In this document: positions 11,901 through 26,900 of the stretch, one piece after another | How the letters are laid out: every line of letters begins with the position of its first letter | How positions within the stretch are numbered: the stretch's first letter is position 1 | From: Lucinisca nassula | Lineage: Eukaryota; Mollusca; Bivalvia; Lucinida; Lucinidae | DNA length: 64,000 nt | NCBI GenBank assembly: GCA_963580285.1 | Contig: OY757010.1 | Span: forward strand, 223,157,234 to 223,221,233 | Direction: 5' to 3' | The notes under the pieces: model-generated | Databases searched by the model: none | What the model saw: only the letters and a program-made list of their open reading frames with translations | What the model was told of the DNA's origin: nothing | Made by a program: the position numbers and the translations under genes

Positions 11901-14900
11901 GGACTTGTCCAACATATAACAATAGAAGAGTCCACCAGTATACAATGGATAAAAACCATGAGAATTTGAGACGTGTAGTTACTCACAGCAGCAGAGTACC
12001 AGGCCAGCAGGTATAACATGAATAATTTTGGAAAATCTTTTACATGCTCTAGAAAATAAATGTAAGTCGTGTGTACTCATTAGAAGCACCTTTTTGGCAG
12101 ATTTTTTCTAAATACACATAACACACATTTTCATTAGCATAGGACTGTTAGTTTGCTTGAAATGGAGCTAAAACACACCATGGGGAAAAATCGTTGATCT
12201 GCTAAGATAACTCATTATGATAACACATCTGTGTCACATCGTGTCCTATTTCAGTTCGTCAAAATGTGTTACTTTCCTTATTTTAACTACAAACATAGGT
12301 TGTGGGTGCTCGTTAGAACTGCCTTAATGAGACGGTTCTAATGAGCAACCACACCATACATCTTGGAAGTGTAATAAGGAGAAAAACAATATGCATGTAA
12401 ATCCAAGTTTTCTCCATATAAAGTGGAGTATAAAGGGTATTCATTATATGGATTTGTTGACGTGATGTTCTTTTCCACAAGGAATGGATACACTCAAAGG
12501 ATAATTAATTGACAAGACTTTTTTTTAATCTCGCTCACTTATACTCTGGAAAGATAGTCATGACTAAGTAACACAGAGCTGAATCCGGCCCGCACACTAG
12601 TACTGGTAAACCGCTTAAGAGGATCTAAGCCTGTCCAGGAACCGCGGTGCGAGGCGAACCGTACGTGCTTATAAACCCTATTGGTTTCATTGGGCGACAG
12701 GGCTAGAGATGTCATTTCATCTCAATGTTGGGTAAAAGTCCCACAAAATTGGAAGCAATGTCTCCAAAATGACCTTTACAGTGTTGACAGGGACGTTAAA
12801 CCTCAAATCAAACAAACAAATCATGACTAATTTATGTTTAGACTTACTGATTTTAGATGAGAGTTTAGAGATCTGAGTTCGGAGCTCATTATTTTGTTCT
12901 TCCATATCGGTTCTATTCTCCATCTCCATCTCTTCCAGAGCCTGAAGACGCCTACAATATTATCAATGGTCCGAATGAGATACGTATAATAAAACCATTG
13001 TATGCGGGAAACCCATAAAGGGGTACCTTGGCAAACAGTGCAGGCACAGATCAGACGCCGCAGAATGCGGCATCTGATCAGTGCCTACACTTTTTGCTAA
13101 CAGAATTTTCCATCATAAATATAATAAAAACGAAATAGGCCCTTATATGACAAAAAGACTTGTCCAACATATAGCATATAGTGGAAGATTCCACTAGCAT
13201 ACAATGGGTTAAAAAAATTGATCAGTTCTATTCTCCATCCCCATCTCTTCCCTCAAGATGCCTAAAATATTATCAATGGTCCGAATGAGTTATGTATAAA
13301 AAAGAAATAGATCAGCTCTATTAGTGATGTCGAGTAATAAATCACAGTTATGTGGTCAGTTGTAAAGTAGATCAAATCACGAGCGCGTAGTGCGAGTGAT
13401 TTATAAACTGTGACTTATTACTCAAAAATTCACACCCTAACACTGATTTATTTTGATTCTAACACACTGAAAATCGGCTTTAATTATGTTGTTTCCTTCA
13501 GATTCTCCCAACCCCACAGGACTGTAGAGAGATCCTACCAAAACTATTGAAAAGAATCTACCAGTGATGGCTACCTGTGGCTTTTTGTGTCACACTCTCT
13601 TTCCCAGTGATTTGATAGGTATGCTGTGTTAGAATTATATTATAAACCAGGCCTCAATTGTCCCAACCACTCATGACTGTAGAGAGATCCTACCAAAACT
13701 ATTGAAAAGAATCTACCGGTGATGTCTACCTGTGGCTTTTTGTGTCACACTCTCTTTCCCAGTGATTTGATAGGTATGCTGTGTTAGAATTATATTATAA
13801 ACCAGGCCTCAATTGTCCCAACCCCTTATGACTGTAGAGAGATCCTACCAAAACTATTGAAAAGAATCCACCAGTGATGTCTACCTGTGGCTTTTTGTGT
13901 CACACTCTCTTTCCCAGTGATTTGATAGGTATGCTGTGTTAGAATTATATTATAAACCAGGCCTCAATTGTCCCAACCACTCATGACTGTGGAGAGATCC
14001 TACCAAAACTATTGAAAAGAATCTACCAGTGATGTCTACCTGTGGCTTTTTGTGTCACACTCTCTTTCCCAGTGATTTGATAGGTATGCTGTGTTAGAAT
14101 TATATTATAAACCAGGCCTCAATTGTCCCAACCACTCAGGACTGTAGAGAGATCCTACCAAAACTATTGAAAAGAATCTACCTGTGATGTCTACCTGTGG
14201 CTTTTTGTGTCACACTCTCTTTCCCAGTGATTTGATAGGTATGCTGTGTTAGAATTATATTATAAACCAGGCCTCAATTGTCCCAACCCCTTATGACTGA
14301 AGAGAGATCCTACCAAAACTATTGAAAAGAATCCACCAGTGATGTCTACCTGTGGCTTTTTGTGTCACACTCTCTTTCCCAGTGATTTGATAGGTATGCT
14401 GTGTTAGAATTATATTATAAACCAGGCCTCAATTGTCCCAACCACTCATGACTGTAGAGAGATCCTACCAAAACTATTGAAAAGAATCTACCAGTGATGT
14501 CTACCTGTGGCTTTTTGTGTCACACTCTCTTTCCCAGTGATTTGATAGGTATGCTGTGTTAGAATTATATTATAAACTAGAGAAAGTGCCCAGTGGGGCA
14601 CGTATACCCCCGACCAGTGCCATCCCCTTTTAGTGGAAATGAAAAGTTGTTTAAACTTTCCATTTAGTCCACTGAGAATAACTATTGCATTTAAACAAAT
14701 ATAGTATAATTTATCATATCCAAAGATGAAACTGCTTGTCTTTGCTGAATAATAAAAATTCAAAGTTTGTTGCAATTTGGAACAATTTTACCTAGAAACA
14801 ACAAACATAGAATATGCTGTCATAGAACATTTGCTGAATTAAAGTAGCTGTATAATGACATAATAAAGCAATGCAATTTTTTTTTTATTATTACTTGCAT

Positions 14901-17900
14901 TTATTATTGTCTGCATTTCAAGAGAAAATATTATGCAAAATTTAACAGTTCTAGTCGCTGTAGTTTCCAAGTTCACAAGGACCAATATATAAGCTGACAA
15001 ATCTGACAAGGGTCACAGCATAAAGAAAACTAACTAATAATGAACAGATGGAAAGACATGATATACTTTGTATGCAAGGAGTATAATGTAAACAGTTATC
15101 AAATCCTGTACCATATACTATTATGCGATGTATTCTAATAAATATTGTTTAAACCAAAACAGTTAACACAAAAGTTGGACGTAATCAAAATGTGTAAGTC
15201 CTAATTATTGACCCCTAGCCCCACCCAGGGGCTTGACCCAGGAGCTTAGATATTCCATATGAAAGTTAATATTATAGCTATATTCTGTACCAAATATGAA
15301 GAGAATCTAACATGAGGTTACAGAGATATAAGCAATCAAAAAGGTTTAACACAAAACTTTGACATAAAAGTTGACCAACAGACAGACAGCCCCACCCAGG
15401 GGCTTGACCCAGGGGCTTAGATATTCTATATGAAAGGTTGTGCTATAGAGATATCCTTTACGAAATATGAAGAGAATCTAACATGTAGTTACAGAGATAT
15501 GAGCAATCAAAAAGGTTTAACACAAAACATTGACGTAAATGTTGATGAACGGACTGACGGGTGGACAGCCCACTCAGGGGCTTGACCCGCGAGCTTAGAT
15601 ATTCCAAATGAAAGTTAATGCTATAGAGATATCCTGTACCAAATATGAAAAGAATCAAACATGTGGTGACAGAGATATGAGCAATCAAAAAGGTTTAACA
15701 CAAAACTTTGACGTAAAAGTTGACAAACGGACGGACAGCCCACCCAGGGGCTTGACCCAGGGGCTTAGATATTCCATATGAAAGGTAATGCTATAGAGAT
15801 ATACTGTTCCAAATATGAAGAGAATCCAACATGTGGTGACAGAGATATGAACAATCAAAAAGGTTTAACACAAAACTTTGACATAAAAGTTGACAAACGG
15901 ACGGACAGCCCACCCATGGGCTTGACTCAGGGGCTTAGATATTCCATATGAAAGGTAATGCTATAGAAATATCCTTTACCAAATATGAAGAGAATCCAAC
16001 ATGTGGTTACAGAGATATGGGCAATCAAAAAGGTTTAACACAAAACTTTGACGTAAAAGTTGACAAACGGACGGACAGCCTACCCAGGTGCTTGACCCAG
16101 GGGCTTAGATATTCCATATGAAAGGTAATGCTATAGAGATATCCTGTTCCAAATATGAGGCGAATCCAACATGTGGTGACAGAGATATGAGCAATCAAAA
16201 AGGTTTAACACAAAACTTTGACGTAAAAGTTGACAAACGGACGGACAGCCCCACCCAGGGGCTTGAGCCAGGGGCTTAGATATTCCATATGAAAGGTAAT
16301 GCTATAGAGATATCCTTTACCAAATATGAAGAGAATCTAACATGTGGTTACAGAGATATGAGCAATCAAAAAGGTTTAACGCAAAACTTTGACGTAAAGG
16401 TTGACGAATGGCGGGACAGACGGAAGTACGAACGAACGAACGAACTAACTAACTAACGAACGAACGAACGAACCAACGAACGGACGAACGGACGGAAAGA
16501 CGAAAACTATATACCCCCTGACATACTTCGTATGTCGGGGGTATAACCAGGCCTCAATTGTCCAAACCCCTCATGACTGTAGAGAGATCCTACCAAAACT
16601 ATTAAAAAGAATCTACCAGTGATGTCTACCTGTGGCTTTTTGTGTCACACTCTCTTTCCCAGTGATTTGATAGGTATGCTGTGTTAGAATTATATTATAA
16701 ACCAGGCCTCAATTGTCCCAACCACTCATGACTGTAGAGAGATCCTTCCAAAACTATTGAAAAGAATCTACCAGTGATGTCTACCTGTGGCTTTTTGTGG
16801 CACACTCTCTTTCCCAGTGATTTGATAGGTATGCTGTGTTAGAAATATATTATAAACCAGGCCTCAATTGTCCCAACCACTCATGACTGTAGAGAGATCC
16901 TACCAAAACTATTGAAAAGAATCTACCGGTGATGTCTACCTGTGGCTTTTTGTGTCACACTCTCTTTCCCAGTGATTTGATAGGTATGCTGTGTTAGAAT
17001 TATATTATAAACCAGGCCTCAATCGTCCCAACCCCTTATGACTGTAGAGAGATCCTACCTAAACTATTGAAAAGAATCCACCAGTGATGTCTACCTGTGG
17101 CTTTTTGTGTCACACTCTCTTTCCAAGTGATTTGATAGGTATGCTGTGTTAGAATTATATTATAAACCAGGCCTCAATTGTCCCAACCACTCATGACTGT
17201 AGAGAGATCCTACCAAAACTATTGAAAAGAATCTACCAGTGATGTCTACCTGTGGCTTTTTGTGTCACACTCTCTTTCCCAGTGATTTGATAGGTATGCT
17301 GTGTTAGAATTATATTATAAACCAGGCCTCAATTGTCCAAACCCCTCATGACTGTAGAGAGATCCTACCAAAACTATTAAAAAGAATCTACCAGTGATGT
17401 CTACCTGTGACTTTTTGTGTCACACTCTCTTTCCCAGTGATTTGATAGGTATGCTGTGTTAGAATTATATTATAAACCAGGCCTCAATTGTCCCAACCAC
17501 TCATGACTGTAGAGAGATCCTTCCAAAACTATTGAAAAGAATCTACCAGTTATGTCTACCTGTGGCTTTTTGTGACACACTCTCTTTCCCAGTGATTTGA
17601 TAGGTATGCTGTGTTAGAATTATATTATAAACCAGGCCTCAATTGTCCCAACCACTCATGACTGTAGAGAGATCCTACAAAAACTATTGAAAAGAATCTA
17701 CCAGTGATGTCTACCTGTGGCTTTTTGTGTCACACTCTCTTTCCCAGTTATTTGATAGGTATGCTGTGTTAGAATTATATTATGAACCAGGCCTCAATTG
17801 TCCCAACCACTCATGACTGTAGAGAGATCCTACCAAAACTATTGAAAAGAATCTACCAGTGATGTCTACCTGTGGCTTTTTGTGTCACACTCTCTTTCCC

Positions 17901-20900
17901 AGTGATTTGATAGGTATGCTGTGTTAGAATTATATTATAAACCAGGCCTCAATTGTCCCAACCACTCATGACTGTAGAGAGATCCTACCAAAACTATTGA
18001 AAAGAATCTACCAGTGATGTCTACCTGTGGCTTTTTGTGTCACACTCTCTTTCCCAGTGATTTGATAGGTATGCTGTGTTAGAATTATATTATAAACCAG
18101 GCCTCAATTGTCCCAACTACTCATGACTGTAGAGAGATCCTTCCAAAACTATTGAAAAGAATCTACCAGTGATGTCTACCTGTGGCTTTTTGTGTCACAC
18201 TCTCTTTCCCAGTTATTTGACAGCTATGCTGTGTTAGAATTATATTATAAACCGGGCCTCAATTGTCCCAACCATTCATGACTGTAGAGAGATCCTACCA
18301 AAACTATTGAAAAGAATCTACCAGTGATGTCTACCTGTGGCTTTTTGTGTCACACTCTCTTTCCCAGTGATTTGATAGGTATAGTGTGTTAGAATTATAT
18401 TATAAACCAGGCCTCAATTGTCCCAACCCCTCAGGACTGTAGAGAGATCCTACCAAAACTGTTAAAAAGAATCTACCAGTGATGTCTACCTGTGGCTTTT
18501 TGTGTCACACTCTCTTTCCCAGTGATTTGATAGGTATGCTGTGTTAGAATTATATTATGAACCAGGCCTCAATTGCCCCAACCCCTCATGACTGCAGAGA
18601 GATCCTACCAAAACTATTGAAAAGAATCTACCAGTGATGTGTACCTGTGGCTTTTTGTGTCACACTCTCTTTCCCAGTGATTTGATAGGTATGCTGTGCT
18701 GTGTTAGAATCATATTATAAACCAGGCCTCAATTGTCCCAACCACTCATGACTGTAGAGAGATCCTACCAAAACTATTGAAAAGAATCTACCAGTGATGT
18801 CTACCTGTGGCTTTTTGTGTCACACTCTCTTTCCCAGTGATTTGATAGGTATGCTGTGTTAGAATTATATTATAAACCAGGCCTCAATTGTCCCAACCAC
18901 TCATGACTGTAGAGAGATCCTACCAAAACTATTGAAAAGAATCTACCAGTGATGTGTACCTGTGGCTTTTTGTGTCACACTCTCTTTCCCAATGATTTGA
19001 TAGGTATGCTGTGTTAGAATTATATTATAAACCAGGCCTCAATTGTCCCAACCCCTCTGGACTGTAGAGAGATCCTACCAAAACTATTGAAAAGAATCTA
19101 CCAGTGATGTCTACCTGTGGTTTTTTGTGTCACACTCTCTTTCCCAGTGATTTGATAGGTATGCTGTGTTAGAATTATATTATAAACCAGGCCTCAATTG
19201 TCCCAACCCCTCATGACTGTAGAGAGATCCTACCAAAACTATTGAAAATAATCTACCAGTGATGCTTACCTGTGGCTTTTTGTGTCACACTCTCTTTCCC
19301 AGTGATTTGATAGGTATGCTGTGTTAGAATTATATTATAAACCAGGCCTCAATTGTCCAAAACCCTCATGACTGTAGAAGGGATCCAACCAAAACTATTG
19401 AAAAGAATCTACCAGTGATGTCTACCTGTGGCTTATTGTGTCACACTCTCTTTCCCAGTGATTTGATAGGTATGCTGTGTTAGAATTATATTATAAACCA
19501 GGCCTCAATTGTCCCAACCACTCATGACTGTAGAGAGATCCTACCAAAACTATTGAAAAGAATCTACCAGTGATGTCTACCTGTGGCTTTTTGTGTCACA
19601 CTCTCTTTCCCAGTGATTTGATAGGTATGCTGTATTAGAATTATATTATAAACCAGGCCTCAATTGTCCCAACCCCTCATGACTGTAGAAGGGATCCTAC
19701 CAAAACTACTGACAAGATTCTTCCAGTGATGTCTACCTGTGGCTTTTTGTGTCGCACTCTCTTTCCCAGTGATTTGATAGGTATGCTGTATTAGAATTAT
19801 ATTATAAACCAGGCCTCAATTGTCCCAACCCCTCATGACTGTAGAAGGGATCCTACCAAAACTACTGACAAGATTCTACCAGTGATGTCTACCTGTGGCT
19901 TATTGTGTCACCCTCTCTTTCCCAGTGATTTGTTGCAGAATCAATCACAGTTCCCATTGGCTAGATAGGCATGCTGTGTCAGAATTACAGTAAAATTCCT
20001 ATATTAAGACCACCTTTGAGACTGTTAAAAAGTGGTCTTTTTGAACAGTCCCAAAAGTGACCTTTGACCAGAGGACACAGTATGCAGAAAACAGAAAGAA
20101 AGAATAAATGCATCCCACTAAATAAAGTTTTAAAAGTGGGATAAGTCTTAAATTTATGTGGTCTTAATAGCGGAATTTTACTGTATATTATAAAACAGGT
20201 CACAATTGTTCAAACTCACTAGAGGCCCGGGCCTAGTTGCTTAAAACAAACCATGTAAATAGTTAAAATAAAACTTTGATAATTAGGTGTGACAAATATA
20301 CTATGAAATAATGTTTGCTGAAGAAAATGTGAGCAGCTTTTGCAAACTCTTTAAGCAAATTGTATTAGATATTGTACTTACAAGAACAGTTAATATTTTA
20401 GCCTAACTCTTAAAGCTAATGATGCTTTGAACCATCAGGCCAAAAAAGTTAAATTGTTTAATAGACACAATATCAAATGATGAAAAATTATGAGTAGCCT
20501 TTGCAAAAGCTACTCATATCTGTATCAGCAAGAATAGTAGCATATCTGCCATATAAAATACATGTAGTTTGGATTGGAGTTAACAGGCCAGGTCACACTG
20601 TTTATGTCATGTTACTTAATTATACTTTTCCATCACGTGAACAAGTCCGTGAAATAAAGACCCCTCTAAACCCCACTTTATATAGAGAAAACTGGGGTTT
20701 ACTGGGGTAAACATTATTTTCCTTATTTCTTCTCCAAGACATAGGCTGTGGGTACTCGTTAGAACCGCCTCAATGAGACGGTTCTAACGAGCACCCAAAA
20801 CCTATGTTTGGAGTATAAATAAGAAAAATATTTCAAATTTTCGTCAGAAAAAATACCTTTTGAGGTTTGAAAAATGCACTATATCACACGGATGTGTTAA

Positions 20901-23900
20901 CATAATGCTTGACAGATTTTTTCATAAGTGGTTAAACAGTACAGTATGCATGCCATAAACTGGCAACTGCCCCTCTTGAATAAGGGAGAGTACGAACATA
21001 GAAAATATTTCATAATCAATCTCCATGAAAGAATGATGCCAAACTCAGCTGGGATCCAACCTCCAACCTCCTGATCACCAGTCAGACCATAATAATTCAA
21101 GGCTATAGTGCAAGATTATAAGCGAATATAGAATATAGAAAACTTTTATAACATTCTTGCACCTCATCCTCAATATTAATGTCAGTTTTTTACGTTATCT
21201 TATGACATCATTACTTTCAAACTATTGGGTCCTGACCAATATTTTTTGTCAAATAAATGAAGTATTTAGATAATGTGATGTGTAAAACCATTATCACAGA
21301 GGACTGATTTTGTAGGCAAGCTTTTTAAACTTAAAATAGCTTAAGGAAGGATACTGGGAAATACACGAAAGGCTAAGCTCAATGTTTGGAGTGATCCAAT
21401 TCCAATTATAGCTGTATCATGTTTGTTTTTGTTTGTGGTAAATTTTACAAAAATGTTCTGCGGCGTCTGATCTGAGTCTATAATGATTGCCAATGTCCCC
21501 AGAATGGGCCGCCAGGCATTTATGGGTTAAAGTGCTAGCTTATTTCTGCATTACGATTCAACCATGTTGAAAGACTTGAGATTACAAAGTGTGTGGTTCT
21601 ACAAAGCTATAAAATTTCAGGCATCTTCAAACAAAATAATAATATATAATAATATGATAAAAAATGCCTATTTTTTTGGCAGATAAGCATTGTCTGGCAG
21701 TGAGTTAACATTGCAGGCACTGATCAAAATGCTCATCCAAGAGCTATCTGATCTTGGTCTACCTCAATTGTTAACCCTTTTCGTACCAAATGGAATCTTC
21801 CTCCTTTTATATAGGAGTCCATTTCAAAATTTAGGGGTGTCAGATTGTGTTTTCATAAAAATTTATTTGGGAAACGACTGAACTTTTAGCAAACAGCGTT
21901 CTGGGGCGTCTGATCTGTGCCTGCACTGTTTGCCAAGGTACCCCTTTAGGGGTTTCTGGTACTGAATAGGTTAAAGCACTACTGTTGTAAAACTCACTAC
22001 ACTACTGCATCAAGCTTACATCAAGCATGGAGAAAATGGCAGCAATAAAATTGTAAGTTGAGATCTTAACCTTTCTCGTATACTTGCCTGACTTCTTCCT
22101 GTTGACCTTTGACCTTGTTTTGGTACCATGACAACCTCTCCAGTAGCTCTTCCCTCTCTCTGTTAGCTATAGACAGACTGTCACGTAAGTGGTCTTCATT
22201 ATTTTCACACTGGAAATAAACAAGGAAATCTTTGTTACAGTGTTTCAAAAAGTACAAGTTCCCAATATCAATCACTGTCTTTGCTTGAAGATTTGAAAAA
22301 AAAAAAATAGACAAAGTGCCCAGTGGGGCACGCATACTGCCCACCAGTGCCATCCCCTTTAAGTGGAAACAACAATTTGTCTGTATTGAACCTTTCCATA
22401 TAAACTTTCCATTTAGTCCACTGAGAATAACTATTGCATTTCAACAAATATAGTATAATCCAAAGATGAAACTGGTTGTCTTTGCTGAATAATAAAAAAT
22501 CAAAGTTTGTGGCAATTTGTAACAATTTTACCTGGAAACAACAAACATAGAATAGGTTGTCATAGAACATTTGCTGAATTTAAGTAGCTGTATTATGCCA
22601 TAATAAAGCAATACATTTTTATAATTACTTGCATTTATTATTGTCTGCATTTGAAGAGGAAATATTATGCAAAATTTAACAGTTCTAGTCACTGTAGTTT
22701 CTAAGATCTCAAGGACCAATATATAAGCTGACAAATCTGACAAGGGTCACAGCATAATGAAAGAACAAACTAACTAATAATGAAAAGATGGAAAGACAAA
22801 ACTATACAACCTTTGATATATATACATTGTATGCCAGGAGTATAATGAAAACAGTTAACACAAAACTTTGACGTAATCAAAATGCCTAAGCCTTAATTAT
22901 TGACCCCTAGCCCCACCCAGCGGCTTGACCCAGGAGCTTACATATTCCATATGAAAGTTAATACTAGCAATATTCTGTACCAAATATGAAGAGAATCTAA
23001 CGTGTGGTTACAGAGAAATGAGCAATTAAAAAGGTTTAACACAATACTTTGACGTAAAAGTTGACAAACGGATGGACAGCCCACCCAGGGGCTTGACCCA
23101 GGGGCTTAGATATTCCATATGAAAGGTAATGCTATAGAGATGAAGAGAATCTAACTTGTGGTGACAGAGATATGAGCAGTAAAAAAGGTTTAACACAAAA
23201 CTTTGACGTAAAAGTTGACAAACGGATGGACAGCCCACCCAGGGGCTTGATCCAAGGGCTTAAATATTCCATATGAAAGGTAATGCTATAGAGATGAAGA
23301 GAATCTATCTTGTGGTGACAGAGATATGAGCAGTAAAAAAGGTTTAACACAAAACTTTGACGTAAAAGTTGACAAACGGATGGACAGCCCACCCAGGCTG
23401 TTATAGAGATATCCTTTACCAAATATTAAGAGAATCTAACATGTGGTTACAGAGATATAAGCAATCAAAAAGGTTTAACAAAACTTTGATGTCAAATGCT
23501 ATCCAGTACCAAATATGAAGAGAATACAACATCTGGTTACAGAGATATGAGCAATCAAAAAGGTTTAACCCAAAACTTTGACGTAAAGCGACAGACCGAA
23601 GTACGAACGAATGAACAAATGAACGAACCAACGAACAGACTGAAAGACGAAAACTCTATACCCCTGACATTCTTTGTATGCCGGGGGTATAATAAAAACA
23701 GAGAGGCAACATTTACACAAAAAAGGTTTTTCTATATTACAAAGACAATATATGGCGGTCTCAGTTTGTTGCGTTTGAACTTTAACAGTTTAGTTAACCG
23801 TATAAAGGTAATACCGAGCAAGTCAGTTAATATAGCCAGACCTCAGAGGTTAATCAGCACAGCACATATTCTCTTGCCAAAAACTGACAATCTTCTAGAA

Positions 23901-26900
23901 TTGGAAGAAGGCAGAGAATGACCATAGAAAGAATTTCATCGCCAATCTGCATGAAAGCATGTTGTTTAACCTGGAAATTAAACCCACATGAAGTACATTG
24001 CATAATACCCAGCTTAACTTGGAACCATAACTTGTTTTGAGATATTGTGTGGTGGGGAATCAAATTTGAAGAAATTCCATGAATAATTACTCAAATTATC
24101 CATTGGAAATGGCGAGTAAGGGCAGGTAACTCATAAGATCACAGTTCTTAGTCACATGTAACCATACATGTGAAATTCCATTCAGATATGATGAAAAGTA
24201 AAAGAATTAAGGGCCAGAAATAAGAACAAGGACAGCAACTCAGTTACAAATGCCCATTAACAATCCCAGATCAGTTATCCCAAACAATGTATATATTTAT
24301 GAAAATTCAGTTACATATTCCTTATAGCAAATGAACTACGGGTCACAATCCATTTTTCAGATCATTCAAGTGCAGATAACTCATAATCTGGAAAGGTCAG
24401 GGTTACAATTCTTAGTCAGAATATGTAAGTTTTGATGCTAAACACATCTGAGAAGTTTCATTCAGATACTTTGAATAGCTAACAAAATACATGCCAGAAA
24501 CATTTTCTCAATATCAACAAGGGCAGTTACTGTTTAAAATGTATGGATTTTCCATACCACTCATTCCCGATAACAATATGTATGCAATTCCATGAATCAA
24601 TACTCAAATTATCAATAAGAAATGGTGCAGATGTATGGACACTAGAAGGTGTATCACAATACCCTGCCACTATCGTGTGGAATGGTAAAACAAAACTAAA
24701 TAGAATATGTAGAAAAATGACCATTATTGGTCATCTTTCTGAATTCGCTACACATTTTAGGGGTGCATATTTAAACTGTGTTATATCCAAAACAGTGTCA
24801 TAATGAATAGTGCTATTCAGAGGTCTAGATCTATGTGTATAAGTTAAATGAAGTTATGAGGAAATTAAAAATGAACTGATTCCCCCAATGGATACCTGTT
24901 TTAATCTTTCTTTAGTTTTCTTCTGGAAGTCTTCCAAGGTGTCCTGAGCTTCTAGGAAATTTTGTAAAGCTTCATCTCTTTGGGATTCCAGTCTGCAATT
25001 CAAGATTAGAACTGAACATAATGACAACATCACAGAGTAATACAGGAGAAATTTATGAAATGATGTCTACTGCAAAACGACCACATGAACAAGATTCTGT
25101 TTATGGGATTTGTATAAAATAATTTTAATAGAGGATCTTACATGAGTATTCAGGTATTATTGAATTTATTAAATAAAATGAGTTTAATGAATTGAATTTA
25201 AAAATGGGTTGAGGAAAACAGATAAAATGCTAGGCTTCACCAAGCATTTTATCCTTTCCTCAATGAGTTTGATAAATTTAATAGTACATGAACACAAATG
25301 CAAGATTCTTTTCATCATATGACATTAAAAGGCATATTATGCATAATTTTTCAACAAATATGCCAATATTCCTCCATTATTAAATGTGATAACTTTTAGA
25401 ATGTTGTATGTGTAACTTTAAGGGCTGTATCTAACTAATTTGCATATTTAATCCACTTGTGGATTACCATATTTAATACATGGTGTTATTACATTCTCAG
25501 ACAGACATGACGTCATATGATAAACTGGATTTCAGTGCCAAAGAATTTCAGCAGAAAACAAAGGGTTGGGTTGGACAGTGTTACGAGCAACTAACTATCA
25601 GAGGGCCAGTAGTTCAAAACTAACGACATCATTAGTTAACGTATCGTTAAAACTTTGATCATTTAATATGGCAAATATGCTAATATTTTTGCTGAAAAAT
25701 GTGAGCAGCTTTTGCATCTGCAAAAGCTGCTCACATTTTTTCAGCAAAAATACCAAAATTTTACATATTGTACTTGTCAGAACAGTTAACAATATGAGCA
25801 CTAACGAGCTGGTTAAGCTAATATGGCTTTGAACAATTGGCTCCAGTATGTGCTATTTGTGGTCATATTATTTTTATAACAAGACGTTATCCACCAAATA
25901 GTAAAGACGTTAAATGATAAATCCAGTTCTCTGATGAATAGCAAGGCACTTCAGAAAGTGCATGATAACATGACAACTGTAGAACACCAACATTCATTTC
26001 CTTGATGTCTTTTTTTAAGTTTTGTAAAGGAAAACAGAAGTGAAGGCAGTGATCAGGAATCAATAAAATTACCTCAAACACCCCAAGACACCAAAGGGAA
26101 AAGAACACCAACATAAAACATTTTCATTATAATTAAAACATCACAAGCAGAAAGCCAAAAGGACAGACTCTTTCACATAAAATGCATCACTGAGCATCAC
26201 CCTATGGGATCACTGGTAGACCCCACTCCGCATGTCAGGCAAGGAAATTCTGTCTCAGGCCAAGCTGCCATAGACCTGACTTCAAACACAGGAGCTCAAA
26301 ACCTAAGTAGGTCGCCCAATGCTTCAGGTACTCTTCCTCAGACTCATCCAACTGAAAACAGTAAGCCAGATCTTCAAGTGGACAGGGGGCATCCTGGTTC
26401 AAAAAAGGTTCCTGCTACATCTCGGACAGGGGAAGACCTCCAACTTAAAAACTCCAAATCTGGTAAGCAAACTAAGAGGGGGGAGAAACAGAAATTGAAG
26501 GACTCTGAACAAGATGAACAGCTGAAACTGGCCCGTTCTATGATTAGTAACATGGAAACTCAAATAAATGAACTGCAAAATTCAAATAGAATTTTAAGAG
26601 GAGAAAAACTGTTGGGGGGAGGGGATAAAGTTCAGCCTAATGAGGCGGTTCATTCACTGTCAGAGGGTACACCCCATCAAATCATTACTGGTCAGTATCC
26701 CTGTGCCCCCCAGTCCGAGTTGGAGCGGGAAATCGCGTCATTGAGATATAGCATCCATAAAGTTGAGTTGGAGCAACTCAGGTCAAGATTGCAGAGTATA
26801 GAAAATGTTTTGTTCCACAAGCAGCTGACTGATGTGTCTGTCCTGGGCGGCTTGACAAACCTACTGGGTAACCCCTACTCTGGGTTGGGGTTGCACGTCC

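Larger units (their letters stand above)
13503..19985. repeat. 155-bp satellite array, about 29 units, split by an insertion
   Basis: Units of 155 bp (spacing constant, for example GACTGTAGAGAGATCC at 13521, 13676, 13831, 13986 and 14141) form two blocks: 13503-14577 with 7 units and 16546-19985 with about 22. Identity between units is very high, so the array is young or homogenised. Only the last two or three units near 19700-19985 diverge. On the minus strand each unit carries an AG-flanked, GT-flanked 49-nt open segment (see 13575-13623). Confidence 0.95.

Noticed and set aside
23496..23921. 141-codon plus-strand open frame
   Set aside because: Begins inside the pearl-like element's repeat and microsatellite; no domain.
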